Below are positions 1-5,562 of a DNA stretch of 6,422 bases, piece after piece. The position numbers and the translations under genes are program-made. Below the pieces are notes generated by a model that saw only the letters and a program-made list of their open reading frames with translations, was not told the DNA's origin and did not search any database. The stretch is from Elusimicrobiota bacterium (GTDB lineage Bacteria; Elusimicrobiota; Elusimicrobia; FEN-1173): NCBI GenBank assembly GCA_003158755.1, contig PMLF01000116.1:1-6422 (forward strand), in the 5' to 3' direction. The number at the start of each line of letters is the position of its first letter. Position 1 is the first letter of the stretch.

Positions 1-145
1 CGCCCTGGAAGTTCACCAATTTTCCGGGATCATAGATCTGCCGGTCGATGACCGCCGTGACTTTGCGGAGCTGCTCGTCCGTGAAAAACGATAGGATGTC
101 CACGTTCTTTCTCAAGAAAACAGTATCGTCAAAAGGCAAGAGCAT
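1..145 (-). CDS. Cyclic-nucleotide-binding-domain protein, N-terminal fragment (runs off left edge)
   Basis: Reading the minus strand from the ATG at 145-143 gives an open frame of 48 residues that continues past position 1, so only the N-terminus is present. The fragment contains FLRKNVDILSFF, TDEQLRKVTAVIDRQ and IYDPGKLVNFQG. This matches the opening of Crp/Fnr-type cNMP-binding domains: a short helix of the 'L..v.lF..l.deqL..l' type, then the first beta strands with a Y-x-x-G-x-x-x-x-x-Q-G pattern. Such domains sense cAMP, cGMP or another ligand, or act as degenerate scaffolds. The effector part (HTH, kinase, channel or other) is outside the window, so the function cannot be named. The frame is closed upstream by TGA at 154-152, leaving ATG (145-143) or TTG (139-137) as the likely starts; the Shine-Dalgarno spacing favours TTG. 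It lies 90 bp downstream of proS on the same strand and may be cotranscribed with it. The domain call rests on pattern recognition of a short fragment. Confidence 0.6.
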   Translation of the reverse strand, partial: MLLPFDDTVFLRKNVDILSFFTDEQLRKVTAVIDRQIYDPGKLVNFQG

Positions 146-152
146 CTCCTTT
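146..152 (-). promoter_or_regulatory. Shine-Dalgarno AAAGGAG that questions the ATG start
   Basis: On the minus strand AAAGGAG ends immediately before the ATG at 145-143 (zero spacing, too close for normal initiation) but lies six bases before the in-frame TTG at 139-137. The TTG is therefore the better-spaced start, giving a protein two residues shorter. The motif directly abuts the end of the heptad repeat array. Confidence 0.5.
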
Positions 153-233
153 CAGCGATCAGCTTTCAGCCGTCAGCAATCAGCCAAGACGGTAAGATCC
201 TTTTTTGGTTCAGCTGATCGCTGGACGCTGACC
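152..233. repeat. Intergenic inverted heptad repeat (TCAGCNN / GCTGANN)
   Basis: Five TCAGC cores begin at 152, 159, 166, 173 and 180, exactly 7 bp apart, giving (TCAGCNN)x5 over 152-186. On the other side of a ~23-bp centre, the opposite-orientation cores GCTGA (213), GCTGG (220) and GCTGA (227) repeat the 7-bp period. The arms include a perfect 12-bp inverted repeat, CAGCGATCAGCT (153-164) and AGCTGATCGCTG (212-223), separated by 47 bp. The element fills almost the whole gap between the proS stop and the next gene, and its period of 7 argues against coding. In the minus-strand transcript it could form a large hairpin. It could be a dispersed repeat family, a processing or attenuation structure, or a protein-binding array; the sequence does not decide. 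Confidence 0.75.
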
Positions 234-235
234 GC

Positions 236-1939
236 TTAAAGCTTAATTCTATTTAGCAAAACGTCAACGGCCTTTTCAATCGGGACGTCCTCTCCGCCGC
301 CGGCAGCGCGGGCCTTGATTTCGACCTTGCCTTCCGCCAGCTTCCGTTCGCCAACGGTCACGCGCCAGGGAAGGCCCAGGAGGTCCGCGTCCTTGAACTT
401 GACGCCCGCCCGCTGGTCGCGGTCGTCCAAGAGGACTTCCACGCCCTTGGCCTTGAGCCCCTCGTAAATCTTTTCCGCCGCCTCCACCACTTTCGGCTCC
501 GATACGTTCAGAGGAAGCACCACCACCTGGAACGGCGCGATCCCGGCGGGCCAGATGATGCCGTTGTCGTCATGGCATTGTTCGATGGCCGCAGCCAACA
601 CGCGGCTGACGCCGATGCCGTAGCAGCCCATCAGGAAGGGAGATTTCTCCCCCTTCTCGGTGAGGAAACCGGCGTTCATGGCCGAGGAATACTTTGTCCC
701 CAATTTGAACACGTGGCCGACCTCAATCCCTTTGAAGAACGCCACCGCCTTCCCGCAACGGGGGCACTTGTCGCCGGGGCGGATCATCCGTATATCGGCG
801 TACCGCGCCGGCCGCCAATCCCGTCCGACGTTGATGTTGACTAGGTGCTTGTCCGTCTTGTTGGCGCCCGAAACGGCGTTGACCACGTCCGCCACCGCGT
901 GGTCCGCGACGATGGCGGCGTTGAGGCCCGCCGGTCCCGCGAAGCCCGGCTCGCACCCGGCCACCTGGCGGTAGATTTCCTCGGAAGCTTTGAAAAGTTG
1001 TTTGGCGGCCAGGGCGCGCTGGAGCTTGGGCTCGTTCAACTCCGTGTCTCCCCGGAGGACGGCGACGACGGGCTTGCCGTCGGCCACGTAGATCAGTGTC
1101 TTGAGGAACTTCTCCGCCGGAAGTTTCAGCAACTTGGCCACGGCCTCGACGGCGCCGACGCCGGGGGTGTCCACCTCTTTCAGCTCATCGTGCTGATGCC
1201 CGTCGGTCGGAGCCGTGGGGGGCGGCGCGTCCGCCCGCTCGATGTTGGCGGCGTAGCCGCAGCCTTCGCAGGCCGCGATGGTCTCCTCGCCGGTTTCGGC
1301 CAGGACCATAAATTCGTGGGAGGATTTCCCTCCGATGGCCCCGGTGTCGGCTTCGACGGGGCGGAACTTCAACCCGCAGCGCTCGAAGATCCGCCCGTAG
1401 GCGGCGTAGCAATCGTCGTAGGTTTTGTCGAGGCTCGATTCGTCGGCGTGGAACGAGTAGGCGTCCTTCATGTAGAACTCCCGGGCCCGCATCACGCCGA
1501 AGCGGGGCCGGATCTCGTCCCGGAACTTTTCGCCGAACTGGTACAAGAGGAGCGGCAGCTCCCGGTAAGACCGAACTTCCCGACGGACGAGGTCCGTCAC
1601 GACCTCCTCGGCCGTTGGGGCGAGACAGAATTCACCGTCTTTACGATCCTTCACGCGCATCATCTCTTTACCGTACACCGGCCAACGGCCCGACTCTTCC
1701 CAAAGCTCCTTGGGCTGAAGCGTGGGCAGCCACACCTCCTGCCCGCCGATGCGGTCCATCTCCTCGCGGATGATCCGCTCGACTTTCTTGAGCGCCCGCA
1801 ATCCGAAGGGCAGCCATTCGTACAATCCGGACGCCACTTTCCGGATCATCCCCGCCCTCAGCATGAGCCGGGCAGCGACGGTGTCCGCTTCGGACGGGAC
1901 TTCTTTCAAGGTGGGAAGAAGGTATTTCGAAAGCTTCAT
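236..1939 (-). CDS. proS: Proline--tRNA ligase (bacterial type, with editing insertion)
   Basis: Class II aminoacyl-tRNA synthetase that charges tRNA(Pro) with proline in the cytoplasm. Its 567 residues match the usual bacterial ProRS length. The catalytic core shows class II motif 1 around residues 43-72, the CLAPTAEEV substrate loop (105-113), motif 2 from GEKFRDEIRPRFG (136-148) through REFYMKDAYSF, and motif 3 MGCYGIGVSR (437-446). An insertion of about 180 residues (roughly 222-400) is the YbaK-like domain that hydrolyses mischarged Ala-tRNA(Pro). It has KTL at K280 (the position of the key editing lysine of E. coli ProRS), GPAGL (335-339) and KH (364-365). It is flanked by CxxC pairs at 224-227 and 392-395. 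The C-terminal anticodon-binding domain follows from about 470, with DDRDQRAGVKFKDADLLG. The ATG start is supported by GGAG five bases upstream (1945-1948). The gene is divergent from the sugar operon and its promoter is probably at 1981-2009. No broken motif is apparent. Confidence 0.97.
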   Translation of the reverse strand: MKLSKYLLPTLKEVPSEADTVAARLMLRAGMIRKVASGLYEWLPFGLRALKKVERIIREEMDRIGGQEVWLPTLQPKELWEESGRWPVYGKEMMRVKDRKDGEFCLAPTAEEVVTDLVRREVRSYRELPLLLYQFGEKFRDEIRPRFGVMRAREFYMKDAYSFHADESSLDKTYDDCYAAYGRIFERCGLKFRPVEADTGAIGGKSSHEFMVLAETGEETIAACEGCGYAANIERADAPPPTAPTDGHQHDELKEVDTPGVGAVEAVAKLLKLPAEKFLKTLIYVADGKPVVAVLRGDTELNEPKLQRALAAKQLFKASEEIYRQVAGCEPGFAGPAGLNAAIVADHAVADVVNAVSGANKTDKHLVNINVGRDWRPARYADIRMIRPGDKCPRCGKAVAFFKGIEVGHVFKLGTKYSSAMNAGFLTEKGEKSPFLMGCYGIGVSRVLAAAIEQCHDDNGIIWPAGIAPFQVVVLPLNVSEPKVVEAAEKIYEGLKAKGVEVLLDDRDQRAGVKFKDADLLGLPWRVTVGERKLAEGKVEIKARAAGGGEDVPIEKAVDVLLNRIKL

Positions 1940-1980
1940 GGGAACTCCGCAAAAAGGATTTTTCTCAAGCGTCGTCGGTC

Positions 1981-2009
1981 ATTATCCTATGTTTTGACCT
2001 CGATATCCA
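1981..2009 (-). promoter_or_regulatory. Candidate sigma70-type promoter for proS
   Basis: On the minus strand TGGATA (2009-2004, 4 of 6 to TTGACA) is followed after exactly 17 bp by GATAAT (1986-1981, 5 of 6 to TATAAT). A start about 7 bases downstream would give a proS leader of roughly 35 nt including the GGAG site. This is the best hexamer pair I see in the divergent spacer. It is a consensus match only, and the sigma-factor preferences of this organism are unknown. Confidence 0.4.
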
Positions 2010-2014
2010 CCGCT

Positions 2015-2042
2015 TTGGGGATCGCGCAAACAATAGTAGAAT
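2015..2042 (+). promoter_or_regulatory. Weak candidate promoter for the sugar operon
   Basis: TAGAAT at 2037-2042 is 5 of 6 to the -10 consensus. The best -35 at acceptable spacing is poor (TTGGGG at 2015-2020, 16-bp spacer). If used, transcription would begin around 2049-2050, only a few bases before the ATG at 2054. That would give a nearly leaderless message and fit the missing Shine-Dalgarno there. Confidence 0.25.
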
Positions 2043-2053
2043 TCGGCCAGTCC

Positions 2054-2746
2054 ATGAAGATAGCCGAAGCGAAAATCGCCGCCGGATATAGGCTGGGGAG
2101 AGAGTGTCGAGTGGAGGAGAACGTCCTCCTGGGGGCCGAACCAGGCCGTCGATCGGCCAAGAGGGAACCCCTCGTGGTCGGCTTTCGCGCCCATCTTCGT
2201 TTCGGGACCGTGCTCTACCGAGGCACCGTCATCGGATCCGGCTTTGAAACCGGGCATTTCGCCGTCGTCCGGGAAGAGAATCGGATCGGGAAGGACGTCC
2301 GGATTTGGAACCATTCCACCATCGACTACGGCTGCGTGATCGGCGACGGCGTTAAGATCCATTGTAACGTCTACGTCGCCCAGTACTCCATCCTGGAGGA
2401 CGGCGTTTTTCTGGCTCCCGGAGTGGTCCTGGCCAACGATTTGTTCCCGGGGAGCCGGCATTCCATGAAATTGCTCCAGGGACCGGTCATCAAGAAGGGG
2501 GCCCAAGTGGGAGTCAATTGCACGATCCTGCCCGGCGTCGTCATCGGCGCGAACTGTGTGATCGGCGCGGGCAGCGTCGTCGCCCGGTCGATCCCGGACG
2601 GGACGGTCGCCTGGGGCGCCCCCGCCGTCCCCCGGAAGAACCGCCGAGACCTCCGGTGGCCCGCCGCTTTCCGTCTTTCCCGGCCCGAGGCCCTGCGGTT
2701 CTATCGCTCACGGGTGGCCGGAACGGCTCCTTATGAATACAAATAG
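2054..2746 (+). CDS. Left-handed beta-helix N-acetyltransferase (WbpD/WlbB-like sugar acetyltransferase)
   Basis: A 230-residue hexapeptide-repeat acyltransferase, probably transferring acetyl from acetyl-CoA to the amino group of a nucleotide-linked amino sugar. Imperfect [LIV]-G-x4 repeats run from about residue 18 to 178, for example GTVIGSGF, IGDGVKIHCNVYVAQ, ILEDGVFLAPGVVLAND and VGVNCTILPGVVIGANCVIG. The TGH at 66-68 followed by VVREE, the ED-GVF-x-x-P stretch (115-121) and a loop at ND-x-FPGSRH (128-136) before the final coils are typical of acetyltransferases in O-antigen and exopolysaccharide loci. WGAPAVPRK (188-196) is the usual end of the helix. A basic tail of about 35 residues follows. 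The frame is open far upstream across proS, but family similarity begins at this ATG, so I start there; no Shine-Dalgarno precedes it. It is the first gene of the operon, overlapping the next by 14 bp. The exact substrate is inferred from neighbours, and a serine or sugar O-acetyltransferase role is a weaker alternative. Confidence 0.85.
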   Translation: MKIAEAKIAAGYRLGRECRVEENVLLGAEPGRRSAKREPLVVGFRAHLRFGTVLYRGTVIGSGFETGHFAVVREENRIGKDVRIWNHSTIDYGCVIGDGVKIHCNVYVAQYSILEDGVFLAPGVVLANDLFPGSRHSMKLLQGPVIKKGAQVGVNCTILPGVVIGANCVIGAGSVVARSIPDGTVAWGAPAVPRKNRRDLRWPAAFRLSRPEALRFYRSRVAGTAPYEYK

Positions 2747-3761
2747 CGATATCCGCATCGGGCTGATCGGCCTTGGGTATTGGGGCCCGAATTATTTGAG
2801 GATTTTTTCCCAATTACCCGGCAGCCAGGTCACCGCCTGCGCGGAAAAAGACCTCCGAAAAGCCGCCCCTTTCCGACGGCTTTTTCCCGGGACGAATTTT
2901 TACGACGACCACCGGCGGCTGATCGACGATCCGTCCATCGATGCTTTGGTCATCGCCACCCCTTCCCGTTCCCACCACGCCCTCGCCAAGGAAGCCCTCC
3001 TCGCCGGCAAACACGTCCTTGTGGAGAAACCGATGACCGTGGGTCCCGCGGAAGCGAGGGACATCTGCCGGACGGCCCGACTAATGAGGAAGGTCGTCAT
3101 GGTGGGACACACCTTTCTTTTCAACGCCGGGGTGCAGGCCTTGAAACACCACATACGCTCGGGCCTCCTGGGAAACCTCCACTACCTCCACGCCGAACGC
3201 ACGAACTTGGGACCGATCCGTGACGACGTCAACGCCCTGTTGGACCTGGCGCCACACGACGTTTCCATTTTCCTGGATCTTCTGGGCAAGATGCCCAGGG
3301 CGGTTTCAGCCCACGGGGGGTCCTACGTCAAGACGGGACGGGAAGACGTCGTCTTCTTAAACCTTTTTTTCCCCGGCAACGTCCTGGCGAACATCCACGT
3401 CTCGTGGCTGGACCCCCGCAAGGTGCGGCGCCTCACGGTGATCGGCTCCCGGAAGATGGCCGTTTTCGACGACGTCGACGTGTCCGAGACCATCAAAATC
3501 TACGACAAGGGAGTGATCAAGGAAAAGCGTTATTCAAACTTCGGCGAGTTCCAAATGATTTTGCGCGACGGGGACATCCTCATCCCCAAGGTCGCCCTCA
3601 GCGAGCCATTGAAGAACCAGTGCCAATATTTCATCGACGTGCTTCGAGGCCGAAAGCCGCTCTTGAGCGGCCCCGAGGTGGGCTTGCGGGTCGTCGAAGT
3701 GATGGACGCCGCCCAAAGGTCCCTTCGCGCCGGCGGCAAAACCGTCGCCCTGCGTTCATGA
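2733..3761 (+). CDS. Gfo/Idh/MocA-family NAD(P)-dependent sugar dehydrogenase
   Basis: A 342-residue cytosolic oxidoreductase of the usual family length. The N-terminal Rossmann fold shows GLGYWG (G13-x-G15-x-x-G18). IATPSRSHHALAKEAL (74-89) leads to the family hallmark EKP (98-100), whose lysine lies at the active site. The C-terminal alpha/beta domain carries ERTNLGPIRDDVNALLDLAPHD (155-176), with His175/Asp176 at the usual catalytic position. The NLG...DLAPHD signature is common in members encoded in polysaccharide loci next to DegT aminotransferases. By analogy with WbpB/WlbA it would oxidise a ring hydroxyl (C3) of a nucleotide sugar to the ketone used by the next enzyme. Its ATG lies inside the end of the acetyltransferase gene (14-bp overlap) with only a weak upstream ribosome site, suggesting translational coupling. 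It ends in an ATGA overlap with the next gene. Family is certain; substrate and carbon position are inferred. Confidence 0.9.
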   Translation: MNTNSDIRIGLIGLGYWGPNYLRIFSQLPGSQVTACAEKDLRKAAPFRRLFPGTNFYDDHRRLIDDPSIDALVIATPSRSHHALAKEALLAGKHVLVEKPMTVGPAEARDICRTARLMRKVVMVGHTFLFNAGVQALKHHIRSGLLGNLHYLHAERTNLGPIRDDVNALLDLAPHDVSIFLDLLGKMPRAVSAHGGSYVKTGREDVVFLNLFFPGNVLANIHVSWLDPRKVRRLTVIGSRKMAVFDDVDVSETIKIYDKGVIKEKRYSNFGEFQMILRDGDILIPKVALSEPLKNQCQYFIDVLRGRKPLLSGPEVGLRVVEVMDAAQRSLRAGGKTVALRS

Positions 3762-4855
3762 AAGTTCCCTTCCTCGATTTGGGCCGTCAGCACGCTCCAC
3801 TGACGGAAGAGCTGGACGCCGGTTTCCGACGGGTACTCCGCAGCGGGGATTTCATCCTGGGGAAGGAGGTCGAGTCCTTCGAGAAAGCCTTCGCCGAACA
3901 CCTCGGAGCCCCCTACGCCGCGGGCGTAGGCTCGGGGACGGAAGCCCTGCACCTTTCCCTGCGGGCGCTGGGTATCGGCCCCGGAGACGAAGTCATCATT
4001 CCTTCCCTGACCTTCGCCGCCACGGCGCTGGCCGTCCTCCACGCCGGAGCCGAGCCCGTGCCGGCGGACGTGGACCCGGACACCGGACTCCTGGACCTCG
4101 CGTCCGCCGCCAAGGCGGTCACCCGCCGCACCCGCGCGGTCATCCCCGTCCATCTATACGGCCGGATGCTTGACATGGACGCCCTGATGGATTTCGCCGT
4201 GCGTCGGCATCTGGCGGTCATCGAAGACGCCTGCCAAGCCCACGGCGCCCGATTCCACGGGAAAGCCGCCGGAACGTTCGGCCGGGTCGGTTGTTTCAGT
4301 TTCTACCCTTCAAAGAATCTGGGCGCGCTCGGCGACGGCGGACTGGTGGTCACTTCCGATTCCACCCTCCGCGACATTATCGTCAAGCTTCGGAATTACG
4401 GCCAGAAGGTCAAATACCACCACGAAGGGATCGGATACAACAGCCGGCTTGACGGCCTGCAAGCGGCCATGCTCCGCCTGAAGCTGAAACATCTCGAAAC
4501 ATGGAACCTCCGACGGAGGCGAAACGCCCGCCTCTACCACCGGGCGTTGAAGGGACTTCCGGTGGTGCTTCCACCGGAACCGCCGGAGGACTCTCAGCAC
4601 GTCTACCACCTCTTCGTGATCCGCTCACCCCATCGGGACCGACTGCGGGACCACTTGGCGAAATGCGGCGTAGGGACCGGCATCCATTACCCCATTCCCA
4701 TGCACCGAATGGAGGCGCTGTCGAAATGTGGTCGAGTCCGCCTCCCCGCGTCGGAACGCTTCTGCGGCGAGGTCCTCTCCCTGCCCATGTTCCCCGAGCT
4801 CACCGCCGAAGAAATCCGGCACGTGGCCCGAAGCATCGAGTCCTTCCGGCCATGA
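3758..4855 (+). CDS. DegT/DnrJ/EryC1/StrS-family PLP-dependent sugar aminotransferase
   Basis: A 365-residue fold-type I aminotransferase that converts a keto nucleotide sugar to an amino sugar, usually with glutamate as donor. Family marks in order: VPFLDLGRQ at the N-terminus, VGSGTEAL (57-64, phosphate binding), PGDEVIIPSLTFAATA (75-90), IPVHLYG (129-135), IEDACQAHGA (155-164, Asp157 binding the PLP ring nitrogen and Gln160), and SFYPSKNLGALGDGG (181-195) with Lys186 as the Schiff-base lysine. GYNSRLDGLQAAML (226-239) and GIHYPIPMH in the C-terminal domain complete the set; no catalytic residue is missing. The same frame is open upstream, but the family N-terminus begins at the ATG at 3758, which overlaps the previous stop as ATGA. 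No Shine-Dalgarno is evident, so reinitiation is likely. By position it corresponds to WbpE/WlbC, acting on the product of the upstream dehydrogenase. The exact substrate is unproven. Confidence 0.93.
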   Translation: MKVPFLDLGRQHAPLTEELDAGFRRVLRSGDFILGKEVESFEKAFAEHLGAPYAAGVGSGTEALHLSLRALGIGPGDEVIIPSLTFAATALAVLHAGAEPVPADVDPDTGLLDLASAAKAVTRRTRAVIPVHLYGRMLDMDALMDFAVRRHLAVIEDACQAHGARFHGKAAGTFGRVGCFSFYPSKNLGALGDGGLVVTSDSTLRDIIVKLRNYGQKVKYHHEGIGYNSRLDGLQAAMLRLKLKHLETWNLRRRRNARLYHRALKGLPVVLPPEPPEDSQHVYHLFVIRSPHRDRLRDHLAKCGVGTGIHYPIPMHRMEALSKCGRVRLPASERFCGEVLSLPMFPELTAEEIRHVARSIESFRP

Positions 4856-5562
4856 CGATAGGACCCGTGATCGCGGTGGCTCCCGCCTTCAATGAAGAGA
4901 GAAAAATCGGAGAGGTCGTTCGAAAATTAAAGGCATGCGCCGCGGTCGACCGGACCATCGTCGTGGACGACGGGTCCACGGACGGGACCGCCGCCGAGGC
5001 GGAGGCCGCCGGCGCGGAAGTCCTGCGGCAACCCAAGAACGCGGGCGTGGGCGCGGCGCTTCGGGCAGGGTTCAAGGCGGCGCGCGCCCGAGGCGCGGCC
5101 GTCATCGTGGTCCTCGGGGGAGACGACCAGGACAATCCGGATGAAATCCCCCGGCTCCTCGGACCGCTCAAGGCGGGCTTCGATTTCGTTCAGGGGTCTC
5201 GGTGGACGGTCGGCGGGAAAACGGAGAACATCCCTCTTTTTCGCCGCGTCACGACGAGGCTCTATTCCCTTCTTTTTCGGTGGTGCACCGGGTTCCCTTC
5301 CACCGACGGGACCAACGGCTTCCGGGCCTTCCGGGCGAACATCCTCGACCGGATCGACTTGGAGAAACCCTGGCTCAACGCTTATGAATTGGAGCCTTTC
5401 CTCTTCTACCACGCCGCGAAATTCTTCAAGACCGCCGAGGTTCCCGTCACCAAACGGTACCCCGCCAAAGGCGGGGAGAGTTACACGAAGATGGTCCCTT
5501 TCAAAAGCTGGTGGAGCATTCTGCGCCCCCTCATCCTTTTGAAATTGGGCTTGAAGAAATAG
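4852..5562 (+). CDS. Family 2 glycosyltransferase (DPM1-like)
   Basis: A 236-residue GT-A-fold, probably inverting, glycosyltransferase. IAVAPAFNEERKIGEVV (7-23) is the nucleotide-binding start, VVDDGSTDGT (37-46) holds the UDP/GDP-contacting aspartates, and KNAGVGAALRAGF (62-74) is typical of the dolichyl-phosphate-mannose-synthase-like branch. GGDDQDNP (89-96) supplies the metal-binding acidic motif. DGTNGFRAFR (152-161) and ELEPFL follow. There is no clear transmembrane segment. The C-terminal WWSILRPLILLKLGLKK (220-236) is hydrophobic with basic residues and could sit on the membrane surface. The true start is the ATG at 4852, in a four-base ATGA overlap with the aminotransferase, although the frame is open further upstream. 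It is last in the operon, so it likely uses the sugar made by the preceding genes, or places the sugar before it, on a polyprenyl phosphate or growing glycan. Donor and acceptor cannot be read from the sequence. Confidence 0.88.
   Translation: MTIGPVIAVAPAFNEERKIGEVVRKLKACAAVDRTIVVDDGSTDGTAAEAEAAGAEVLRQPKNAGVGAALRAGFKAARARGAAVIVVLGGDDQDNPDEIPRLLGPLKAGFDFVQGSRWTVGGKTENIPLFRRVTTRLYSLLFRWCTGFPSTDGTNGFRAFRANILDRIDLEKPWLNAYELEPFLFYHAAKFFKTAEVPVTKRYPAKGGESYTKMVPFKSWWSILRPLILLKLGLKK

Noticed and set aside
48..239. A 63-codon plus-strand frame at the left edge
   Set aside because: It is opposite the cNMP-binding fragment and then runs through the heptad repeat; low-complexity translation and no ribosome site.
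1951..1963. AAAAAGGATTTTT in the proS leader as a terminator or attenuator
   Set aside because: The stem would be five A-T pairs around a three-base loop, too weak to be meaningful; no leader peptide or T-box features are seen.
845..2053. A plus-strand frame open for about 400 codons opposite proS and continuous with the acetyltransferase
   Set aside because: It is antisense to a clear proS and the residues show no family pattern before the acetyltransferase ATG at 2054. High-G+C genes often leave an opposite frame open.
3404..3757. Upstream open extension of the aminotransferase frame
   Set aside because: It lies inside the dehydrogenase gene, is rich in Arg/Pro as expected of a shadow frame, and the family N-terminus begins at 3758.
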